The notes beneath the pieces are model-generated. The model worked only from the letters and a program-made list of their open reading frames with translations. It was not told where the DNA came from and did no database searches. Below are positions 1-5,344 of a stretch of DNA of 5,344 nt, piece after piece. Each line of letters begins with the position of its first letter. Within the stretch, counting starts at the first letter, position 1. A program made the position numbers and the translations under genes. The stretch is from Actinomycetes bacterium (GTDB lineage: Bacteria; Actinomycetota; Actinomycetes; Actinomycetales; Microbacteriaceae): NCBI GenBank assembly GCA_023390155.1, contig JAEWDJ010000488.1:1-5344 (forward strand), in the 5' to 3' direction.

Positions 1-141
1 CAGGTACCCGTACAGGTCGCGCTGCAGGGACAGGAACCCGGTGAGCCGTTCGGTGCCCCACGTCGGCCAGTGGTGCGAGGCGAACAGGACGTCGGATCGG
101 GCCGCGTACCGATTGATCGCCTCGGTCAGGTACGTCGACCA
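1..141 (-). CDS. Internal fragment of a second alkyl sulfatase gene (antisense, 5'-truncated, runs off left edge)
   Basis: Reading the minus strand from 141 to 1 gives 47 open codons starting WSTYLTEAINRY and containing FASHHWPTWG and LQRDLYGYL. This is the signature of the zinc-dependent alkyl sulfatase (SdsA1/YjcS) branch of the metallo-beta-lactamase superfamily, around its last metal-ligand histidine. The piece aligns without gaps to residues encoded at 581-721 on the plus strand: 27 of 47 residues are identical, and about two thirds of bases match over 1-132 versus 590-721 (counted by hand). It is therefore a diverged paralogue, not a copy of the same allele. The codons for its dimerisation and SCP2-like C-terminal parts should continue leftwards beyond position 1. 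Its N-terminal half is absent: homology stops at about 141, where the plus-strand gene begins. Identification is firm because of the motif. Whether the arrangement exists in the genome is open. Confidence 0.85.
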
Positions 142-144
142 CTT
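132..144. other. Head-to-head junction between two truncated alkyl sulfatase genes
   Basis: Left of here the sequence makes sense only as an alkyl sulfatase on the minus strand; right of here only as an alkyl sulfatase on the plus strand. The stretch ACGTCGACCA (132-141) fits both: on the minus strand it is part of WSTY, a normal lead-in to YLTEAI, and on the plus strand it is the end of the HVDH motif. The shared stretch contains the palindrome GTCGAC at 134-139. The two genes are cut at non-equivalent places, about 150 residues apart in the protein, so homologous exchange at aligned positions cannot explain the join. A microhomology-mediated rearrangement or a chimeric join fits better. Confidence 0.75.
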
Positions 145-1558
145 CGGCGGGGCACGGGGGGTGCTCACCCAGGACGAGGTCGAGAGCGGCGTGCCGGTGA
201 TCGCCCCCGCGGGGTTCCTCGAGCACGCGATCGCCGAGAACGTGTATGCGGGCACCGCGATGGCGCGGCGCGCGGCATACATGTACGGGGCCGTGCTGCC
301 GCGCGGTCCGCGCGGGGGCGTGGGCGCAGGACTCGGCCAGACCACGTCGGTCGGCACCGTCTCGCTGATCGCGCCCACCGTCGACATCACCGAGACGGGT
401 CAGGAGCTGACCGTCGACGGGGTCCGCATCGTCTTCCAGCTGGCGCCCGGAACCGAGGCTCCGGCCGAGATGCACTTCTACTTCCCCGACCGGGCGGCGC
501 TCTGCATGGCGGAGAACGCCACGCACACGCTGCACAACCTCCTGACCCTGCGCGGCGCGCTCGTGCGCGACCCGCACGCCTGGGCGGGCTACCTGTCGGA
601 GGCGATCGAGCGCTGGGGCGGCGAGGCGCAGGTCGTGTTCGCCTCCCATCACTGGCCGACCTGGGGGCAGGACGAGATCGTCCACTTCCTCGGGGTGCAG
701 CGCGACCTCTACGCCTATCTGCACGATCAGACGCTGCGCTATCTCAACCAGGGCTACACGGGCGCGGAGATCGCCGAGCTCATCCAGTTGCCGCCGGCGC
801 TCGAGGACGAGTGGAGCACGCACGGCTACTACGGCTCGGTCTCGCACAACGTCAAGGCGATCTACCAGCGCTACATGGGCTGGTTCGACGGCAATCCGTC
901 GCACTTGTGGCAGCATCCGCCGGCCGAGACCGCCTCCCGCTACGTGGAGGCCATGGGCGGCGCCGACGAGGTGGAGGCCCGCGCGGCCGATGCCGCGGCG
1001 ACGGGCGATCTGCGCTGGGCCGCCCAGCTGCTCGACCACGTCGTGTTCGCCGACCCGGCGAACGCGTCGGCGAAGCGGGCCCTCGCGGACGTGCTGGAGC
1101 GTCTCGGGTTCGGCAGCGAGAACGGCACCTGGCGCAACTTCTTCCTTTCCGGCGCCCTGGAGCTTCGTGAGGGGCCGTTCGGCACGCCCATCGAGACGTC
1201 GAGCCACGACCTGCTCGCCGAGCTCACCCCGCGCCTGTTCTTCGACGCCCTGTCGGTGAAGGTCGACGGCCCGCGCGCCTGGGATCTCGACGTCGCCCTC
1301 CGCTGGAGCTTCCCCGACCGCGACGAGACCTATCGCACCACGCTCCGCAACGGCGTCTTCACCGCCGTGCGGGACGGCACGGGGGACGTCTCGCTGACGG
1401 TGACCGCCCCCAACGCGGCGGTCGCGATGCTCGCGCTGGGCGACGTCGCCGGCGCGACGGCGGCCGGGCTGACGCTCGACGGCGACGCGGAGGCGCTGGG
1501 CGCCGTGCTCGGGGTGCTCGACCAGGGCGACCCGGACTTCCCGATCGTCGAACCCTGA
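134..1558 (+). CDS. Alkyl sulfatase (SdsA1/YjcS type), N-terminally truncated at an inverted junction
   Basis: Family role: binuclear-zinc hydrolysis of alkyl sulfate esters (such as dodecyl sulfate) to alcohol and sulfate. An open frame with a nominal GTG at 41 gives 505 codons, and I number from that. Residues 1-31 are not homologous to the family; they are the antisense of the other copy. Genuine homology begins at V32 with VDHFGG, what remains of THSHxDHFGG. The two histidines of its HxH are replaced by V29 and Y31. The other expected metal ligands are present: D33, H34, E139 (GTEAPAEM), E158 (CMAEN) and H203 (ASHHWPTWG), with family spacing between the last three. The HNLLTLRGALVRD motif lies at 165-177. 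The dimerisation domain spans roughly 245-385 and the SCP2-like C-terminal domain roughly 388-503, both complete. SdsA1-type proteins are about 650 residues, so some 160-170 N-terminal residues, any signal peptide and the promoter are missing. The product as read should be inactive. No ribosome binding site supports the GTG at 41. Confidence 0.9.
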   Translation, partial: VDHFGGARGVLTQDEVESGVPVIAPAGFLEHAIAENVYAGTAMARRAAYMYGAVLPRGPRGGVGAGLGQTTSVGTVSLIAPTVDITETGQELTVDGVRIVFQLAPGTEAPAEMHFYFPDRAALCMAENATHTLHNLLTLRGALVRDPHAWAGYLSEAIERWGGEAQVVFASHHWPTWGQDEIVHFLGVQRDLYAYLHDQTLRYLNQGYTGAEIAELIQLPPALEDEWSTHGYYGSVSHNVKAIYQRYMGWFDGNPSHLWQHPPAETASRYVEAMGGADEVEARAADAAATGDLRWAAQLLDHVVFADPANASAKRALADVLERLGFGSENGTWRNFFLSGALELREGPFGTPIETSSHDLLAELTPRLFFDALSVKVDGPRAWDLDVALRWSFPDRDETYRTTLRNGVFTAVRDGTGDVSLTVTAPNAAVAMLALGDVAGATAAGLTLDGDAEALGAVLGVLDQGDPDFPIVEP

Positions 1559-1571
1559 CCCGTGGCGCGGC

Positions 1572-1577
1572 AGGAGG
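1572..1577 (+). promoter_or_regulatory. Shine-Dalgarno that sets the start of the small membrane protein
   Basis: AGGAGG lies 5 nt before the GTG at 1583. A GTG at 1562 in the same frame would place this motif inside the gene and has no comparable site of its own. The ATG at 1592 would sit 14 nt away, which is too far. The motif therefore favours 1583 as the start. Confidence 0.7.
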
Positions 1578-1582
1578 GACCC

Positions 1583-2128
1583 GTGTCGTCGATGGACCTG
1601 AACCAGCCGGACGACCAGACCGTCCGGGTGCAGCGCGCGCTCTGGCGCCACTGGGGAACGCCGGCCGCGATCTACGGGACCATCGTGTACGCGAGCGTGG
1701 TGGCCGCCTCCTCCGCGGGCAACGCCTCAGAGGACTCGGCCTGGCAGATCCTGGTCTTCAGCATCGTCAGCATCGTCGTCTTCTGGCTCGCCCACGTGTA
1801 CTCGACCGCCCTCGGCTTCCACGGCGACGCCGACCGCCTGGGCGACCGGATGCGCGACTCGCTCCGGCACGCGATGGCGGAGTCGGCGGGCATGCTGGAG
1901 GCGGCGGTGATCCCGAGCGTGCCGCTCGTGCTCGCCGTGCTGGGTGTGCTGCCGTCGGGGGTCGCGACCTTCGTCTCCCTGTGGCTGTGCGTGCTGATGC
2001 TCGCGCTGCTCGGCTTCCTCGTCTTCCTGGTGCGGGGTCGGCCGTTCTGGGCCTGCCTCGCGGGCGCCGTCGTGACCGGCCTCTTCGGCGTGGTCGTGAT
2101 CGTGCTGAAGATCTGGCTCCAGCACTGA
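1583..2128 (+). CDS. Small integral membrane protein of unknown function
   Basis: 181 residues from the preferred GTG at 1583 (188 if the GTG at 1562 is used). I do not recognise the family. The N-terminus is polar (about 25 residues, starting MSSMDLNQPDD), followed by hydrophobic stretches at about 26-45, 54-77, 107-123, 125-150 and 155-179, which suggests five membrane segments. A charged, amphipathic loop at about 79-103 (HGDADRLGDRMRDSLRHA) joins segments two and three, and the protein ends KIWLQH with almost no tail. No enzyme motif or classic transporter signature is visible. The gene starts 24 nt after the alkyl sulfatase stop, on the same strand, so the two were probably co-transcribed. 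If the junction upstream is real, this gene may also have lost its natural promoter. The gene is clear; the function is not. Confidence 0.85.
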   Translation: MSSMDLNQPDDQTVRVQRALWRHWGTPAAIYGTIVYASVVAASSAGNASEDSAWQILVFSIVSIVVFWLAHVYSTALGFHGDADRLGDRMRDSLRHAMAESAGMLEAAVIPSVPLVLAVLGVLPSGVATFVSLWLCVLMLALLGFLVFLVRGRPFWACLAGAVVTGLFGVVVIVLKIWLQH

Positions 2129-2140
2129 CGGCGCGACCAC
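2090..2140. terminator. Possible bidirectional terminator hairpin between convergent genes
   Basis: A nested inverted repeat spans the stop codon of the plus-strand membrane protein. The outer arms GTGGTCGTG (2090-2098) and CGCGACCAC (2132-2140) pair over 9 positions with one G-T wobble. The inner arms GTGCTG (2102-2107) and CAGCAC (2120-2125) pair over 6 positions around a 12-nt loop. On the minus strand it begins 10 nt past the stop of the gene ending at 2150, with one A-C mismatch in the outer stem. No T tract follows on either strand, so it is not a textbook intrinsic terminator. The placement between convergent genes is suggestive, but part of the repeat lies in coding sequence. Confidence 0.35.
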
Positions 2141-2149
2141 GGCGGCCGA

Positions 2150-2821
2150 TCAGAACGACGCGATGCCCTTGCCGACCAGCACGACGCCCATGACGAGCAG
2201 GAGCACCGCCATCACGGTGGCGTTGTTGTCGACGAGCCAGCCGCGCAGTCCGTCGAGCGGGCCGCGCATCCGGTCGGCGGCGACGAGGTAGCCGATCACG
2301 GGGATGGCGACCGAGCTGGCCGCCACCAGCACGAAGACCAGGATCACGACGGCGTCGGCGCCCACCGAGAGACCCGCGGCGCCGATCGCGACGCCGGCGC
2401 CGGCGGCCAGCAGCAGGTTCTTGGGGTTGACCGCGGCGAGGATGAACGCGAGCACGAAGCCGCGCCCGGCCGTCATCTGGTCGATCGCTGACATCCACTT
2501 CGGCAGGGCGGCCGCCTCGCCGGGCTTCGGCCGCCCGCGCCACTGCCGCAGGGCGAGCAGGAGCAGCAGCACGCCGAGCAGGATCTTCACCGTGGCGACG
2601 ATCGGCTGCGACTGGTCCGGCGCGGCCGCCGGGATGAGCCCCGAGAGCAGCGTGAACACGACCACCGCCACCACGATGCCGAGCACCCAGCCCAGCAGGA
2701 ACCCGACGCTGGTGCCGCGCGCCTTCGGCGACAGCAGCATCAGGATCGCCGCGATGATCGGGATCGGACTGATCGCGATCCCGAGGGCCAGGGGGAGGGT
2801 GTCCCCGATCGCACTCCCCAT
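2150..2821 (-). CDS. GAP family protein (Sap, sulfolipid-1-addressing-like), six-helix membrane protein
   Basis: 223 residues, resembling the actinobacterial GAP/Sap family, whose mycobacterial members were named for a role in moving sulfolipid or glycolipid precursors to the cell surface. The fold class resembles LysE-type exporters. Hydrophobic segments lie at about 8-30, 38-62, 76-92, 120-146, 156-180 and 198-220. The first carries SPIPIIAAILML (19-30); the fourth carries NPKNLL (132-137), the Asn-Pro-Lys-Asn element typical of this family. A charged cytoplasmic-type loop (about 93-119, RQWRGRPKPGE) separates the two three-helix halves, as in related exporters. The ATG at 2819-2821 is supported by AAGGAG on the minus strand (2831-2836). 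The gene follows the AI-2E-family gene after 6 nt and is the last gene of its operon. Length is normal. Family assignment is good; the substrate is unknown, and nothing here shows sulfolipid transport. Confidence 0.85.
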   Translation of the reverse strand: MGSAIGDTLPLALGIAISPIPIIAAILMLLSPKARGTSVGFLLGWVLGIVVAVVVFTLLSGLIPAAAPDQSQPIVATVKILLGVLLLLLALRQWRGRPKPGEAAALPKWMSAIDQMTAGRGFVLAFILAAVNPKNLLLAAGAGVAIGAAGLSVGADAVVILVFVLVAASSVAIPVIGYLVAADRMRGPLDGLRGWLVDNNATVMAVLLLVMGVVLVGKGIASF

Positions 2822-2827
2822 ACGTGT

Positions 2828-4042
2828 CTACTCCTTGTGCTCGGCGGTTCCGGACTTCCTGTGGGCCTTGTTCTCGAGCCGCTCGGCCTTGGCGGCGGCG
2901 GACTCCTCCTTCATGAGCTGCTTCGTCTCGTCCAGGTCGCCGATGGCGGCGCGCCAGATGCGGGCGCGCGGGTCGGAGTCGACCAGGATCGCGCGCGCCA
3001 GCAGGGTGAGCGGCACGGCCAGGATGGCGCCGATCGCGCCGAGCACGACCGCCCAGAACAGCACGGAGAAGAAGGTGAGCGTCTGGCTGAGCGAGACCGC
3101 GTTGCCGACGACCTTCGGCTGCACGATCGACTGGACGACGGCGTTGATGAGCCCGTACACGATGATGATCGCGATGACCGTGCCCCAGCCCCCGGTGAGA
3201 TAACCGAAGACCAGCGGCGGCACCAGGGCGATGAAGTAGCCGACGTTCGGGATGAACGAGCACAGGAACGCCAGGATCGCCCAGAGCAGGGCGGCCGGCA
3301 CCCCGAGCACCCACAGGGCGAGGCCGTTGATCACGCCCTGCACGATGCCGAGCAGGGTGGTCACCACCATGTAGCGGCGGACGCTGTGGGCGAAGGTGCT
3401 CATCGCGTAGACCAGGTTTGGCTTGGTCGGCTGCAGCTCGCGGAGCAGGGTCGGCGTGTAGGCGGCGTCGGCGGGCATCAGGATGAGCATGGTCAGCACC
3501 ACCACGCCGAACGCGACGAAGCCGAAGGCGCCGCCGAGCAGGCTGGTGAAGAAGTTGACCAGCTTGGTCGGGTCGAAGCCGGACGCGACCGAGGCGACCT
3601 CGCTCTGGCTGATGCCGATGCTCTGCAGCCAGGCGCCGAACTGCTTGCCGAACTCGTCGAGTTGCGCCTGGTACTGCGGCAGCATCCCGACGAACTGCGC
3701 GAGCGCCACGATGAGGAGGCCGGCGAAACCGGCGAGGAGGGCGAACGTCGTGAGCGCGACGGCCCCGGTCGCGATGCCCGTCGGGGTGCCGTGCCGGGTG
3801 AGCCAGACGCGCACCGGCTGTGCGCAGATGGTCAGGACCAGGGCGAGCAGGGTGGGGGCGAGGATGCTGCCGATGGCGTGCATCCCGATGGCCACGACCG
3901 TGCCGGCGGCGAGCCCCAGCAGGATGCGAACCGCACGGCCGGAGGCCTCGGCCGCCTCCTGCCCGGGATCGGGTCCCGCGGGCGGGGCGGCCTCCGGCGC
4001 CTTCGCCCGACGATGGAAAGGCCACCAGTCAGGAGCGGCCAT
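2828..4042 (-). CDS. AI-2E family transporter (membrane permease/exporter)
   Basis: 404 residues, the usual size for the AI-2E exporter family (PF01594). The name comes from E. coli TqsA; most members have other or unknown substrates (some are Na+/H+ antiporters), so autoinducer export should not be assumed. The N-terminal 35 residues are Pro/Ala-rich and cytoplasmic-looking (MAAPDWWPFHRR). Hydrophobic segments lie at about 38-74 (two), 88-116, 168-190, 224-245, 248-264, 266-282, 286-306 and 320-352. Between the third and fourth is the family's soluble region (about 117-167). Family motifs are clear: FIPNVGYFIALVPPLVFGYL (263-282), IVQPKVVGNAVSLSQ (306-320) and the closing LGAIGAILAVPLTLLAR (334-350). 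The last 45 residues form a charged Lys/Glu/Ala-rich tail, probably helical. The ATG at 4040-4042 overlaps the end of the SulP gene by 14 nt and has AGGAG 5 nt upstream. It is the middle gene of a three-gene operon. Confidence 0.93.
   Translation of the reverse strand: MAAPDWWPFHRRAKAPEAAPPAGPDPGQEAAEASGRAVRILLGLAAGTVVAIGMHAIGSILAPTLLALVLTICAQPVRVWLTRHGTPTGIATGAVALTTFALLAGFAGLLIVALAQFVGMLPQYQAQLDEFGKQFGAWLQSIGISQSEVASVASGFDPTKLVNFFTSLLGGAFGFVAFGVVVLTMLILMPADAAYTPTLLRELQPTKPNLVYAMSTFAHSVRRYMVVTTLLGIVQGVINGLALWVLGVPAALLWAILAFLCSFIPNVGYFIALVPPLVFGYLTGGWGTVIAIIIVYGLINAVVQSIVQPKVVGNAVSLSQTLTFFSVLFWAVVLGAIGAILAVPLTLLARAILVDSDPRARIWRAAIGDLDETKQLMKEESAAAKAERLENKAHRKSGTAEHKE
2831..2836 (-). promoter_or_regulatory. 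Shine-Dalgarno of the GAP-family gene, inside the end of the gene before it
   Basis: The minus strand reads AAGGAG, which encodes the last two residues (Lys-Glu) of the AI-2E-family protein just before its TAG stop. It sits 9 nt before the ATG at 2821. Ribosomes finishing the upstream gene would pass directly over the start site, which favours translational coupling. Confidence 0.7.
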
Positions 4043-5344
4043 GAGGGCTCCTCTCCGCGTCGCTGCGGTCGGTCCGCAGTGCGGCGAGCGCTTCGCGGTT
4101 GGTGGCGAAGTGGCGCACGCCGTCGGCCAGGCCGAGATGCTCGAGCCGCTCCCGGATGCCGGGACGGACGCGCGTGAGCGAGAGATCGGCGCCGTGCGCG
4201 GCGAGGGAACGGCGCATCGTCTCCCACGCCTCCGCGCCGGTGACGTCGATGTCGGTCACCGCCTCCATGTCGAGCACGAGGTGCCGGGCGTCCGTCGCGG
4301 CGACCGCGCGCGCCACCGCCTGTTCGAAGACGGTGCTGTTGGCGAAGAAGAGAGGGGCGGCGAGCCGCACGACGATCACACCGGGTGCGGTCGGCTCGCC
4401 AGGGGGCGCGGCCTCCAGCAGCGACGCGTCGGGGTCGCCGTCGGCCTCGAGGGTGTCGATCGGCGGGTTCGCGGCCCGGCGGGTGACGTTGATCACCGCG
4501 AGCACGAAGGCGATCACGATGCCGGCGATGGGCCCGATGAACAGGGCGCCGAGGAAGCAGGCGGCGCCGATCGCGAACTCGAACCGGTCGAGCCGCCACA
4601 GCCGCACGAAGTCGCGGATGCCGAGGAGGGGCACGACGGCGACGGCGACGATCGTGCCGATGGCGGGGGAGGGCACGTCCTCCAGCAGGGCCGTGCCGAA
4701 GATCAGGAGCAGCAGCGTGCCGAGCGCCGTGATGAGGGTCGGCAGCTGGGTGCGGGAGCCGGCCTGGTCCATCGCCGCGGTGCGGGAGGTGGAGGAGCCG
4801 ACGGTGAAGGAGCCGGTCACGCCGGCGCCGAGGTTGGCGACGCCGAAGGCGAAGAGGTCGCGGTTGGGCCGGGTGGGGTACGAGCGCTTCTCGCCGTACG
4901 ACCGCGAGACGAGCAGGCCCTCGCCCATGGTGACCATGGTGAGCGCGATCGCGGAGGGCACGAGCACGAGCCAGTCCGACCAGGCGATGACCGGCCAGGT
5001 GAAGGACGGGGGGCCGGCGTCCACCGTCCCGAGCACGTCGACGCCGGCCTTCTCGGCGTCGGTGAGCACGACGACGATCGTGCCGACGATCAGCACGACG
5101 AGCGCCCACGGAACGGCCGCGGCGATGCGGCGGCCGACCAGCAGCACGACGAGGGCGCCGGCGGAGATCAGGAGCGACCACACGTTCAGCCCGGGGAGGC
5201 CCGTCACCAGCCCGACGAGCTTGTCGACGAACTCGCCGCCGCTGTCGATCTTCACGCCGAGCATCTTCGCCGCCTGCGACACCAGGATGTCGAGGGCCAG
5301 GCCGCCGACGAACCCGACGAGGATCGGCTTGGACAGGAAGTTGG
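4029..5344 (-). CDS. SulP/SLC26 family anion permease with C-terminal STAS domain (5' end outside window)
   Basis: Secondary transporter of inorganic anions (sulfate, bicarbonate or similar; the substrate cannot be told from sequence). 437 residues are visible. The frame stays open to the right edge, where it reads NFLSKPILVGFVGGLALDIL, typical SulP membrane sequence, so the in-frame GTG at 5280-5282 is not the start and about 100 or more N-terminal residues lie outside. Numbering from that GTG, membrane segments lie at about 33-50, 52-74, 95-128, 182-200, 206-222 and 236-265. A conserved acidic position is seen in MGEGLLVSRSYGEK (E121), and the anion-site region reads NLGAGVTGSFTVGSSTSRTA (150-169) followed by MDQAGSRTQL. 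A linker (about 268-298) leads to the STAS domain (about 299-405), with VLDMEAVTDIDVTGAEAW as its core. STAS domains regulate trafficking or activity in this family. It is the first visible gene of the operon with the AI-2E-family and GAP-family genes; the promoter is off-window. Confidence 0.93.
   Translation of the reverse strand, partial: NFLSKPILVGFVGGLALDILVSQAAKMLGVKIDSGGEFVDKLVGLVTGLPGLNVWSLLISAGALVVLLVGRRIAAAVPWALVVLIVGTIVVVLTDAEKAGVDVLGTVDAGPPSFTWPVIAWSDWLVLVPSAIALTMVTMGEGLLVSRSYGEKRSYPTRPNRDLFAFGVANLGAGVTGSFTVGSSTSRTAAMDQAGSRTQLPTLITALGTLLLLIFGTALLEDVPSPAIGTIVAVAVVPLLGIRDFVRLWRLDRFEFAIGAACFLGALFIGPIAGIVIAFVLAVINVTRRAANPPIDTLEADGDPDASLLEAAPPGEPTAPGVIVVRLAAPLFFANSTVFEQAVARAVAATDARHLVLDMEAVTDIDVTGAEAWETMRRSLAAHGADLSLTRVRPGIRERLEHLGLADGVRHFATNREALAALRTDRSDAERSPHGRS
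4048..4052 (-). promoter_or_regulatory. Shine-Dalgarno of the AI-2E-family gene, inside the SulP gene
   Basis: The minus strand reads AGGAG 5 nt before the ATG at 4042, within the last codons of the SulP gene, which stops at 4029. With the 14-nt overlap of the two genes this supports coupled translation and confirms the ATG at 4042 as the start. Confidence 0.7.

Noticed and set aside
1..721. Inverted repeat 1-132 versus 590-721 as a mobile-element or fold-back structure
   Set aside because: The arms match because both encode the same conserved part of alkyl sulfatase and share only about two thirds of bases; no terminal repeat, target-site duplication or transposase is present.
70..1170. A 366-codon open frame on the plus strand
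   Set aside because: It is an Arg/Ala-rich shadow of the alkyl sulfatase frame without motifs.
1562..1564. GTG as the start of the small membrane protein
   Set aside because: It gives a 7-residue extension with no ribosome binding site, while the GTG at 1583 has AGGAGG at ideal spacing.
1767..4025. A 752-codon open frame on the minus strand
   Set aside because: It overlaps three well-supported genes in a different frame and its translation is Arg/Ala/Gly/Pro-rich with no family motifs, as expected for a shadow frame in high-GC DNA.
2828..4042. A quorum-sensing (autoinducer-2) export role for the AI-2E-family gene
   Set aside because: The family name reflects one E. coli member. No luxS or lsr-like gene is in the window, and many members move other solutes.
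2837..4177. A 446-codon open frame on the plus strand
   Set aside because: Its translation is a string of Gly, Glu, Asp, Arg and His residues antisense to the AI-2E-family gene; it has no recognisable domain.
3832..5181. A 449-codon open frame on the minus strand
   Set aside because: It is an Arg/Pro/His-rich alternative frame of the SulP gene, whose real frame shows SulP and STAS motifs.
5280..5282. GTG as the start of the SulP gene
   Set aside because: The frame continues upstream to the window edge with typical SulP membrane sequence (FLSKPILVGFVGGLALDIL), so the gene is cut by the window and the GTG is an internal valine.

Overview
This is a high-GC window with dense coding, GTG starts and almost no intergenic DNA. 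The gene content (an alkyl sulfatase with an SCP2-like tail, a small integral membrane protein, a GAP/Sap-family protein, an AI-2E-family exporter and a SulP permease) suggests an actinomycete, possibly Microbacteriaceae. That placement is an impression from composition and gene families, not a measured classification.

Left edge (1-144): two different alkyl sulfatase genes meet head to head. Positions 1-141 on the minus strand encode an internal piece of one copy, including the HHWPTWG motif. From about position 132 the plus strand carries a second, diverged copy that starts abruptly inside its first metal-binding motif (only VDHFGG of THSHxDHFGG is left) and runs intact to its stop at 1558. 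Neither copy has its 5' end here. The join falls on a stretch of about 10 bases, centred on the palindrome GTCGAC, that fits both genes. It is either a real rearrangement (for example a deletion between divergent paralogues) or a chimeric assembly or ligation join. This is the most unusual feature of the window.

Plus-strand unit (to 2128): after the truncated alkyl sulfatase and a 24-nt gap comes a small membrane protein of unknown function with about five predicted membrane segments. Its best start is the GTG at 1583, behind a clear AGGAGG.

Convergent junction (2129-2149): only 21 nt separate the two units. A nested inverted repeat (2090-2140) spans the end of the plus-strand gene and may serve as a two-way terminator, although it has no T tract.

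Minus-strand unit (5344 down to 2150): a SulP/SLC26-type anion permease with a C-terminal STAS domain (its 5' end lies beyond the right edge), then an AI-2E-family transporter, then a GAP/Sap-family six-helix protein. The first pair overlaps by 14 nt. The second pair is 6 nt apart, with the Shine-Dalgarno of the last gene inside the final codons of the gene before it. This is a tightly coupled three-gene operon of membrane proteins.

Together the window joins a sulfate-releasing enzyme with a permease of a family that often carries sulfate and a homologue of the mycobacterial sulfolipid-addressing protein. A sulfur or anion theme is possible, but it rests on family names and proximity only. 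No RNA genes, CRISPR arrays, insertion sequences or phage genes were seen.
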